Shown here: positions 23,775-29,984 of the stretch, piece by piece
Layout: each line of letters starts with the position of its first letter
Position numbering within the stretch: position 1 is the stretch's first letter
Program-made: the position numbers and the translations under genes
The notes under the pieces: generated by a model
What the model was told of the DNA's origin: nothing
What the model saw: the letters and a program-made list of their open reading frames with translations, nothing else
Databases searched by the model: none
Origin: Holosporales bacterium
Lineage (GTDB): Bacteria; Pseudomonadota; Alphaproteobacteria; RUG11792
Direction of reading: 5' to 3'
Assembly: GCA_031286725.1 (NCBI GenBank)
Contig: JAITTR010000088.1
Coordinates: 1-29,984 of the forward strand
Length of the DNA stretch: 29,984 nucleotides

Positions 23775-25025
23775 TTACTTTTTAAATATCAAAGTCGCGT
23801 TAGTGCCGCCAAAGCCAAAAGAATTGCTCATTACGCAAGGCAGAGGTTTTTCTTGAGGAACATTTGGAGTCAGGTTTATATCGCAACCTTCGTCTGGGTC
23901 GTCTAAATTTAAGGTTGCGGGGATTATACCCTCTTTCATCGCCAATAAACAAATTATCGCTTCGACAGCTCCGGCTGCTCCCAGCAAATGTCCCATGGAA
24001 GATTTCGTAGACGAAACGTTTAATTCGTAAGCATAATCGCCAAATAGAGATTTTATTGCGTTTACCTCTGCTATATCTCCCGGAATAGTAGAGGTTCCGT
24101 GGGCGTTTATATAGGATATTTCCGTTTTTGAAATTCCAGCGTCTGCAAGCGCGTTTTTCATGGATAAAATAGCCCCTTTTGATTCCGGATCTGGAGCCGT
24201 TATATGGTATGCGTCGCATGACGCTCCGTATCCTATAATTTCCCCATAAATATTAGCTCCTCGGATTTTTGCTGATTCGAACGATTCTAACGTTAAAATC
24301 CCCGCTCCTTCGCCAACAATGAAGCCGTCTCTTAGTTTATCCCAAGGTCTTGAGGCTTTTTCCGGAAAATCGTTAAACCCCGTTGAAAGAGCTTTTGCCG
24401 CGGCAAAGCCGGATACCCCGAGTCTACAAACGGCAGCCTCCGCTCCCCCGGCTATTGCAAAGTCGACATAGCCGTTTTGAATTAATCTGAACGCCTCGCC
24501 AATGCTATGACTTCCTGCAGCGCAAGCTGACACTACTCCATAGTTTTGCCCTTTGAAGCCGTATCTCATAGCAACGTGTCCTGAAGCTAAATTAATAAGA
24601 ACGGAAGGAATGAAAAAAGGGCTTACTCTTCTCGCTCCTTGAGCATGCAATACGACGGAAGTATCGTATAATCTCGAAACCCCGCCTATTCCAGATCCTA
24701 TAATAACCGCCGTCTTATTTCTTTGGTCTTCGGTTAATTCGGAAAATCCGGAGTCTAAATACGCTTGCTCGGATGCGCATATAGCGTAAATTATAAACTG
24801 GTCAATTTTTCTCTGTTCCGAGGGGGAAAGATATGAATTAGGGTTGAAATCTTGTTCGCCTTTTTTTATTATTCCTGCGATTTGAACGTTAAGGTCTGAT
24901 GCGTCAAAACAATCGATCGGTCTAATTCCGCTTTTTCCGCTAATTAAATTTTCCCAAGTAAATTTAACGTTATGCCCAAGAGGCGAAACGCACCCAAGCC
25001 CAGTTACGACAACCCGTCTCTTCAA
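23775..25025 (-). CDS. fabF: 3-oxoacyl-[acyl-carrier-protein] synthase II
   Basis: Condensing enzyme of fatty acid elongation: joins malonyl-ACP to a growing acyl-ACP with loss of CO2. 416 residues, normal length. The thiolase fold shows the catalytic Cys in VVSACAAGSHSIG at residue 168, and the two His in INAHGTSTIPGD (about residue 306) and SSTKSSMGHLLGAAGAVE (about 344). The Gly-rich end NSFGFGGTNATLIF is intact. It lies 18 bases after acpP, the usual acpP-fabF order, and the two are surely one transcript. Cys with Ala-Ala-Gly in place of the more common Ala-Thr-Gly or Ala-Ser-Gly is a mild difference. Confidence 0.97.
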   Translation of the reverse strand: MKRRVVVTGLGCVSPLGHNVKFTWENLISGKSGIRPIDCFDASDLNVQIAGIIKKGEQDFNPNSYLSPSEQRKIDQFIIYAICASEQAYLDSGFSELTEDQRNKTAVIIGSGIGGVSRLYDTSVVLHAQGARRVSPFFIPSVLINLASGHVAMRYGFKGQNYGVVSACAAGSHSIGEAFRLIQNGYVDFAIAGGAEAAVCRLGVSGFAAAKALSTGFNDFPEKASRPWDKLRDGFIVGEGAGILTLESFESAKIRGANIYGEIIGYGASCDAYHITAPDPESKGAILSMKNALADAGISKTEISYINAHGTSTIPGDIAEVNAIKSLFGDYAYELNVSSTKSSMGHLLGAAGAVEAIICLLAMKEGIIPATLNLDDPDEGCDINLTPNVPQEKPLPCVMSNSFGFGGTNATLIFKK

Positions 25026-25043
25026 TATTGCGCACTCCTGAAG

Positions 25044-25277
25044 TTATTTCCCCAACGCCTCGAGATATTTCACCGCGTCGGCTACAGTCGCGATTTTTTC
25101 AGCTTCGTCTTCGGGAATTTCACAGTTAAATTCTTTTTCGAATTCCATTATTAACTCAGCTTGCTCAAGACTATCCATCCCCAGATCGTCTTTAAAACTC
25201 GCGGATTCTACGACTTTACTTGAGTCTATTTTTAAATTGTTTACTATTATGCTTTTTATTTTTTCAAAAGCTTTCAT
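25044..25277 (-). CDS. acpP: Acyl carrier protein
   Basis: Carries acyl chains as thioesters on 4'-phosphopantetheine for fatty acid and lipid A synthesis. 77 residues, acidic, four helices. The attachment Ser is in DLGMDSLEQAEL at residue 36. ACP from this gene would serve FabF next to it and LpxD upstream in the window. Confidence 0.97.
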   Translation of the reverse strand: MKAFEKIKSIIVNNLKIDSSKVVESASFKDDLGMDSLEQAELIMEFEKEFNCEIPEDEAEKIATVADAVKYLEALGK

Positions 25278-25419
25278 TATTCGTCTCTCTTTAAGATTAT
25301 TAAATCAAAAAACTATAGCAAGAATGTAAACTATTGCAATGAAAAAATCAAGTTTTAAATTTCTAAAGAACGCTCCATGATTTGCTCTTTTGCAAACGCC
25401 TTCCTATTTCTTATCCAAA

Positions 25420-25502
25420 GGGCGGATATGATATTTTTTAATTATACCATATCCGCCCAAAAAGATTTGTCAAGGTTCGCTGCGCTTTCTACCTTGACAA
25501 AT
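25420..25502. repeat. Palindromic repeats B and A, copy 4, reversed order
   Basis: Hairpin B: GGGCGGATATGATA (25420-25433) and TACCATATCCGCCC (25445-25458), one mismatch. Hairpin A: ATTTGTCAAGGT (25465-25476) and ACCTTGACAAAT (25491-25502), perfect. The order B-A on the plus strand is the reverse of copies at 9262 and 23303, so the unit has inserted or been copied in both orientations. The small ORF and repeat C are absent here. Confidence 0.85.
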
Positions 25503-25875
25503 CGGTTTTCGTTATCTCAAGAATGTTTGATTTTCCTTGCATTTGTTGCCGTTAAATTTTAAAATGTTCCAAGCGAGCATTTTAAATCCCCCCAAATTTA
25601 AATAAATTTTATGTAAATAATCGTCAATATGGAATTATGATAGCAATGTTACTTCTCTTAAAGTATAGAACTTTAGGAACAAACAAGCAGTAGCAAATTT
25701 ATATAGGCTAGCGATAATAATTAAATGGCTGATTAGAGAGCTATATTCTCTGTATTATAATATATTATAGTAAGCGGGAATTTAGGAATATTTTACTCTA
25801 ATATAAAAACCTAATACTTAGAATATCTAAAAATGCATAAGAGGAAAAAGTTTATCAGAAGGTAGATAACTATTT
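25503..25875. other. Interval without a gene
   Basis: About 370 AT-rich bases between the repeat and a coding remnant. A self-complementary TATTATAATATATTATA lies near 25754. Nothing else supportable. Confidence 0.4.
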
Positions 25876-25985
25876 TAATCTGCTTTGCAAGTCTTTTTCA
25901 AATCTATCGGCTTTAGCAAAATAGTCAATTTCAAAATCCCTACTATCGATTAGAAATTCAGCGTATAATGCTATATGCTCGAATT
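25876..25985 (-). pseudogene. Orphan C-terminal coding fragment
   Basis: A minus-strand frame reads EHIALYAEFLIDSRDFEID then YFAKADRFEKDLQSRLK and a stop at about 25876, but has a stop directly upstream and no start. Its composition looks like the end of a real protein. It lies head to head with eno. Family not recognised. Confidence 0.3.
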
Positions 25986-26000
25986 AAAAAGTGATGTTTT

Positions 26001-27233
26001 ATGTCAATAATAAAGAATGTTTTCGCAAGGGAAATTTTAGACTCGAGAGGCCTGCCGACAATAGAAACCGAGGTTATCTTAGAATCGGGGATTACTGGAC
26101 GGTCGGCGGTTCCGTCCGGAGCTTCTACGGGATCATTTGAAGCGTTAGAACTTAGGGACGGAGGAACAAGGTTTTTGGGAAAAGGCACGTTAAGCGCTGT
26201 TAAAAACGTTAATACGATACTTTCTCCCGCTTTAATTGGCAATGATTCGACCAATCAAAATCTTATAGATAAAATTATGTTAGAGTTAGACGGAACAGAT
26301 AATAAATCAAAATTAGGAGCAAACGCGATATTATCTGTCAGCGTAAGCTGCTGCATAGCGGCCGCGAATTATTTTGATATTCCTCTTTATAGATATATCG
26401 GAGGTCTTGCGGGAAGAGCATTACCAAAACCTATGATGAACATATTGAACGGCGGAGCTCATGCCGACAATAAAATAGACGTTCAAGAGTTTATGATTAT
26501 TCCTGCGAAGTCCTTGTCTTTTAAAGAATACGTAGTCATTTGTTCTGTTATTTATCAAAATTTGAAGAAAATTCTAAAAGAAAAGGGATTGAACTCAAAT
26601 GTTGGAGACGAAGGCGGAGTCGCTCCGAGTCTTTCGTCTACGCGAGAGGCTCTTGACTTAATAACGTTAGCCATAGAAAAATCCGGATACAAACCGGGGG
26701 AAGATATTCAATTTGCTTTAGATGTCGCTTCCTCGGAGTTTTTTAATGATGGAAAGTATAATTTTGAAGGGAAAACAAGAACTCCAAAAGAAATGATTGA
26801 TTTTTATTCTAAATTGATAAAAGAGTATCCTATAGCCTCAATTGAAGATCCGCTTGCCGAGGAAGATTGGAATTCTTGGAAGGATTTGACAAACGCTATA
26901 GGAGATTCGCTCCAAATAGTGGGAGACGATTTGTTTGTCACTAATAAGGAAAGATTGCGAAAGGGCGTTGATTTAGGAGCAGCTAACGCTATTTTGATAA
27001 AATTAAATCAAATAGGAACTCTGACGGAAACTTTGGAAACTATCGCCTTAGCGAAACAAAACAATTATAACGTCATAATTTCCCACAGATCCGGGGAAAC
27101 ATGCGATACGACTATCTCGGATTTAGCGGTTGCTACGTCGGCTCCGTATATAAAAACCGGAGCTCCTTGTCGCGGAGAAAGAATTGAGAAGTATAACAGG
27201 TTACTGCGTATAGAAGAGCGATTTAATTCCTGA
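26001..27233 (+). CDS. eno: Enolase
   Basis: Converts 2-phosphoglycerate to phosphoenolpyruvate with Mg2+. 410 residues, slightly short against the usual 420-430. Landmarks are AREILDSRGLPTIE and SGASTGSFEALELRDGG near the N-terminus, VGDEGGVAPS with the catalytic Glu near 204, Mg ligands in FALDVASSEF (about 240), ASIEDPLAEEDW (about 280) and QIVGDDLFVTN, the catalytic Lys in ILIKLNQIGTLTE (about 334) and SHRSGETCDTTISDLAVA. It implies at least a lower glycolytic or gluconeogenic branch. A single gene, no clear ribosome-binding site. Confidence 0.98.
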   Translation: MSIIKNVFAREILDSRGLPTIETEVILESGITGRSAVPSGASTGSFEALELRDGGTRFLGKGTLSAVKNVNTILSPALIGNDSTNQNLIDKIMLELDGTDNKSKLGANAILSVSVSCCIAAANYFDIPLYRYIGGLAGRALPKPMMNILNGGAHADNKIDVQEFMIIPAKSLSFKEYVVICSVIYQNLKKILKEKGLNSNVGDEGGVAPSLSSTREALDLITLAIEKSGYKPGEDIQFALDVASSEFFNDGKYNFEGKTRTPKEMIDFYSKLIKEYPIASIEDPLAEEDWNSWKDLTNAIGDSLQIVGDDLFVTNKERLRKGVDLGAANAILIKLNQIGTLTETLETIALAKQNNYNVIISHRSGETCDTTISDLAVATSAPYIKTGAPCRGERIEKYNRLLRIEERFNS

Positions 27234-27601
27234 TTAAGGGGGATTTCGTTAAAAAGGGAACAGTTTGGGGTAGTAGCCTACTTGACGTTGGGTTTTATAA
27301 TAAAGTAGGGATAACGTTTTACGCTCAGCTCAGTTTGAAAATATATTATCGTAATGACAATTGCTAAATTAGTTGAGGAATTGTAACTCCGTAATAAGAT
27401 TTTTCATAAGTTACAAGAGAAGATTGCTCTATCTAAAATCAATTTTTGATAAATATTCTTCGCCGTTATCGTGTTAACTATAGACGATACTCTGAAGTTG
27501 AGCGCTTGCAAAATTAAAGCGAATAAGGAGCTATATGGAGAGTAAAAGCTAAGGATAGCGGCAATTTTTTGAAGTTAATAAAACATTAGTTTTTGAAAAT
27601 T
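27234..27601. other. Interval without a gene between eno and atpB
   Basis: About 370 bases. No open frame with coding character, no RNA gene and no atpI, which often precedes atpB in alphaproteobacteria. A promoter-like site lies at its right end. Confidence 0.5.
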
Positions 27602-27630
27602 TTTAAATAAAAATATAACTGCGCTATAAT
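27602..27630 (+). promoter_or_regulatory. Candidate atp operon promoter
   Basis: TTTAAA at 27602-27607, 17 bases, then a perfect TATAAT at 27625-27630, about 48 bases before the ATG at 27678. Confidence 0.4.
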
Positions 27631-27677
27631 GATTAATGATATGAGTAGAAACTTGACGTGAACAATTGATAGACGCA

Positions 27678-28412
27678 ATGTCCTCGTTTGAGGTAAAAAA
27701 TATTGTTCCAATAAATTTTTTAGGGTTTGATATTTCTATTACAAACTCGTCTTTGTTCATGTTGATTGTCGTAGGAATAATCGGAATTGTCTTTTTCTTA
27801 GGAACGTCCGATAAAGGACTAATCCCAAACAAGCTTCAAGCGGCGACAGAAAACGCTTTTTATTTTGTTGGGAATATAGTAAAAACCAGCATTTCCAAAA
27901 AGAGCGTCGAGTTTTTTCCATACGTTATCGCGTTATTTATGTTTATCTTATTCGGCAACGTAATAGGCTTGCTTCCGTTTTCGTTTTCATTTACAAGCCA
28001 AATAATAGTTACGTTTGGGATGGCGTTGATAGTATTTCTGTTGTCGCTTGTTCTTGGGATATGCGCTCAGGGAATAAAGTATTTTAAACGTTTTTGTCCC
28101 GCAGGAATTCCTGAATATCTAATTCCGTTTTTTATCGTAATTGAGTTAATGTCATTTTTGTTTAGGCCGATTAGCTTGGGGATTCGTTTGTTTGCTAATA
28201 TGTTGGCTGGACATGTTATGATAGAGGTAATAGCAAGTTTTGCCGCGTCAATAGCCGGTATTCTAGCGTTATCTTATTTCGCGGCGATACCGATTATTAT
28301 AAACGTGTTATTAAACGCATTTAAGCTTTTGGTCTGCGGATTGCAAGCTTATGTGTTTGTGGTTTTATCTTGCATATATTTGTCGGAGTCTATTGAAACT
28401 CCGGAGCATTAG
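27678..28412 (+). CDS. atpB: ATP synthase Fo subunit a
   Basis: Membrane stator subunit that provides the proton half-channels against the c ring. About 244 residues from ATG 27678; a TTG at 27666 is the alternative. The N-terminus SSFEVKNIVPINFLGFDIS matches alphaproteobacterial a subunits. Five or six membrane spans. The essential Arg is in SLGIRLFANMLAGHVM. First gene of the Fo operon atpB-atpE-atpF'-atpF; atpI is not found upstream. Confidence 0.96.
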   Translation: MSSFEVKNIVPINFLGFDISITNSSLFMLIVVGIIGIVFFLGTSDKGLIPNKLQAATENAFYFVGNIVKTSISKKSVEFFPYVIALFMFILFGNVIGLLPFSFSFTSQIIVTFGMALIVFLLSLVLGICAQGIKYFKRFCPAGIPEYLIPFFIVIELMSFLFRPISLGIRLFANMLAGHVMIEVIASFAASIAGILALSYFAAIPIIINVLLNAFKLLVCGLQAYVFVVLSCIYLSESIETPEH

Positions 28413-28433
28413 TTGTTTTTAAAGGAGAAAAGA

Positions 28434-28661
28434 ATGGATGTAGGAGCAGCAAAATTAATTGGAGCCGGAATAGCGGTAATAGGTCTTTTTGGCGTTGGAA
28501 TAGGACTTGGAAATTTGTTTTCGTCTTTAATAAAATCAATTGCGAGAAATCCGTCGGCAAAAAACGATTTAATGTCCGCGAATATGTTGTGTTTTGCATT
28601 ATTGGAATCAATCGCTTTATTGGCATTCGTCGTGGCTATGATTATATTATTCGCAAGTTAA
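28434..28661 (+). CDS. atpE: ATP synthase Fo subunit c
   Basis: Forms the rotating ring that carries protons across the membrane. 75 residues from ATG 28434, favoured over a TTG at 28413 by AAAGGAG 7 bases upstream. Two membrane helices: the first with GAGIAVIGLFGVGIGLGN, the polar loop ARNPSAK, and the second, CFALLESIALLAFVVAM, carrying the proton-binding Glu. No extra ligands that would mark a sodium-type ring are obvious. Confidence 0.96.
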   Translation: MDVGAAKLIGAGIAVIGLFGVGIGLGNLFSSLIKSIARNPSAKNDLMSANMLCFALLESIALLAFVVAMIILFAS

Positions 28662-28665
28662 TATT

Positions 28666-29109
28666 ATGATGCCTCAGTTAGATTCGTCCTCGTATTGTTC
28701 GCAATTATTCTGGCTATTTATTAGTCTTTCTGTTCTTGTTCTTTTATTTAAAAAATATTTTATACCGAGAATGAACTTGATCATCGAAAAAAGAGACGGA
28801 CATATATCTAAATACAATTCAGAAATAGAAAAATTAGAATGCGACGTGAAAATATTGAGCGAAAATCTTAGAGAAATTCAAAATAACTCTATAATAAAAT
28901 CCGCAGAAATGATACACGCTGCGACAAAAAAGTCTTCGGAGTTTCTTGACGAACAAATAAAAATAATAAAAAAAGAAAACGAAGAATTACTTAACGGAAT
29001 AAAAAAGCGATTAGAAGAAGAAATAAAAAGTTTGGATTCGGCTTTTAAAACTCAAATAGAAATAACGTCTCAAATTATATTTAATAAACTTTTAGAAAGG
29101 AAAATTTAG
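28666..29109 (+). CDS. atpG: ATP synthase Fo subunit b'
   Basis: One of the two peripheral stalk subunits found in alphaproteobacteria and phototrophs. 147 residues: MPQLDSSSYCSQLFWLFISL is the typical start of b', then one membrane helix and a long charged coiled-coil to the end. Start is the first of two ATGs (28666 or 28669). Four bases after atpE. Confidence 0.88.
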   Translation: MMPQLDSSSYCSQLFWLFISLSVLVLLFKKYFIPRMNLIIEKRDGHISKYNSEIEKLECDVKILSENLREIQNNSIIKSAEMIHAATKKSSEFLDEQIKIIKKENEELLNGIKKRLEEEIKSLDSAFKTQIEITSQIIFNKLLERKI

Positions 29110-29113
29110 GAAT

Positions 29114-29632
29114 ATGTTTGTTACGTCGATTTTTTATGATGTCCATACATATTTAATAATTAGCTTTATCCTTACGATATTCTTAATATTTAAATTTGCC
29201 TGGGGGAAAATTACACAATCTTTGCAAGCAAAAATTGACTCTGTGAGAAGTTTAATAGACAGTTTAGAAAAACAAAAAAAAGACGCAGAGGAGCAAATGG
29301 AAATATTAAAACGAGATCTGGAAGAATATAAGAAAATTGCTGAGACAAGCGTTTTCAATGCTCAAGCCGAGGCAAAAAGAATTTCAGAAAAGTCGTATAT
29401 AATAGTAGAGTCCATAATATCTCAAAAGCAAGAAGAATATAAAGAAGTAATATCAAAAATAAAAGATAGTTTTTCCATTGAATTGCAGAATAGAATTATA
29501 AAATTAATAAAAAAAGAATTGATAAAAAAGATGAAAGAATCAAAAGATGACAGAGAAATACAAAATATTAGCATAAATAATTCAACTAAAATGATTGAGG
29601 ATATTGTTGAAAGATATGCAAATAATTGCTAA
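29114..29632 (+). CDS. atpF: ATP synthase Fo subunit b
   Basis: Second peripheral stalk subunit. 172 residues: an N-terminal membrane helix (YLIISFILTIFLIFKFAW), then a long coiled-coil (KIDSVRSLIDSLEKQKKDAE and on) that reaches to F1. The C-terminus is Lys-rich and divergent. It follows atpF' after 4 bases and overlaps the start of the next gene by 17 bases. Confidence 0.92.
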   Translation: MFVTSIFYDVHTYLIISFILTIFLIFKFAWGKITQSLQAKIDSVRSLIDSLEKQKKDAEEQMEILKRDLEEYKKIAETSVFNAQAEAKRISEKSYIIVESIISQKQEEYKEVISKIKDSFSIELQNRIIKLIKKELIKKMKESKDDREIQNISINNSTKMIEDIVERYANNC

Positions 29633-29984
29633 GTTTTTTGGAGTAATTTGGTTAATACTATTATGCCTTTTCCCGGCTAGCTGCGATCAATCCAAGAATG
29701 CGAATGATGTTAGAGGAATATATGTCGGAGCTTCTAATAAAATTTTATCAATGATAGAAATCGCAAAAAAGTTATCGGCAAATGCTATGGTTATAGACAT
29801 TAAAAACGATTTGGGAGAAGTTACCTGCGATTTAGGCGTTGGCTCTCAAAAGAAATATATATCGGATATTAAGGGGGTTATAAAATATTTGAAGGAAAAC
29901 GGAATATACGCGATAGCTCGTATAGTTGCGTTCAAAGATCCTCTCTCCTCCGAAACTATGCCAGATTTAGTTATAAGAAACAAA
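29616..29984 (+). CDS. Partial DUF4015-like (putative glycoside hydrolase-type) lipoprotein
   Basis: Open from ATG 29616 to the window edge, 123 codons so far, and overlapping the atpF end by 17 bases. A lipoprotein signal (FFGVIWLILLCLFPASC) is followed by VRGIYVGASNKILSM, NAMVIDIKNDLGEV and YAIARIVAFKDPL, the pattern at the start of DUF4015 proteins, which are predicted to have a TIM-barrel glycoside hydrolase fold. The enzyme activity of this family is not established as far as I know. The overlap suggests co-expression with the Fo genes. Confidence 0.7.
   Translation, partial: MQIIAKFFGVIWLILLCLFPASCDQSKNANDVRGIYVGASNKILSMIEIAKKLSANAMVIDIKNDLGEVTCDLGVGSQKKYISDIKGVIKYLKENGIYAIARIVAFKDPLSSETMPDLVIRNK

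Noticed and set aside
23800..24219. 139-codon minus-strand frame inside fabF
   Set aside because: Out-of-frame shadow, rich in Arg and Gly from codon bias of fabF.
25377..25562. 61-codon plus-strand frame over the B-A repeat
   Set aside because: It runs through both hairpins without a leader or similarity; a chance frame in the repeat.

Overview
The window is about 30 kb of low-GC bacterial chromosome that reads as an alphaproteobacterium with an intracellular lifestyle, most plausibly Holosporales or Rickettsiales-like. Evidence is the alphaproteobacterial Fo order (a, c, b', b), a Gram-negative lipid A gene (lpxD) beside a Skp-like gene, an ADP/ATP translocase-family (NTT) carrier of the kind typical of obligate intracellular bacteria, many decayed small genes and insertion-sequence remnants, and dispersed palindromic repeats. 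The genus cannot be fixed from this window.

Layout. 1-1.5 kb: a repeat copy and an NTT carrier. 1.75-3.1 kb: a cytosine-C5 methyltransferase with a Vsr-type nickase and no restriction enzyme. 3.1-4.7 kb: remnants of two insertion sequences (IS1595-like and IS481-like) next to a minus-strand cluster of very small genes, two of them lipoproteins, two broken by single-base loss in an A5 tract. 5-9.2 kb: divergent ftsK and ftsZ, the latter followed by a NuoA-like membrane protein. 9.2-9.6 kb: a composite palindromic repeat. 9.7-13.8 kb: a tight plus-strand run grpE-cysS-pgpA-mutL. 14-15.1 kb: a secreted leucine-rich-repeat protein. 15.4-18.1 kb: an accessory island with decayed small genes, strong hairpins, and an intact two-gene unit made of a small membrane protein and a ThsB-like TIR protein. 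18.3-21.4 kb: a divergent dicarboxylate/amino-acid symporter, then skp-lpxD. 21.6-25.3 kb: minus-strand ruvB, a gene-poor stretch with a second composite repeat, then acpP-fabF. 26-27.2 kb: enolase. 27.7 kb to the end: the Fo genes atpB-atpE-atpF'-atpF followed by a partial DUF4015-like lipoprotein.

Housekeeping genes (division, chaperone, translation, phospholipid, mismatch repair, fatty acid synthesis, glycolysis, ATP synthase) are intact and ordinary. The interest is in the accessory pieces. The ThsB-like TIR gene paired with a small membrane protein is a candidate anti-phage module. The repeat family (hairpins A and B, with an ORF starting MLFNTNKF whose last residues are read from hairpin B) appears in two full and two partial copies, and its upstream block C in three. 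The small broken genes at both 4 kb and 16 kb show one-base homopolymer changes that would restore long coherent proteins, which points either to recent inactivation, to slippage, or to homopolymer assembly errors.
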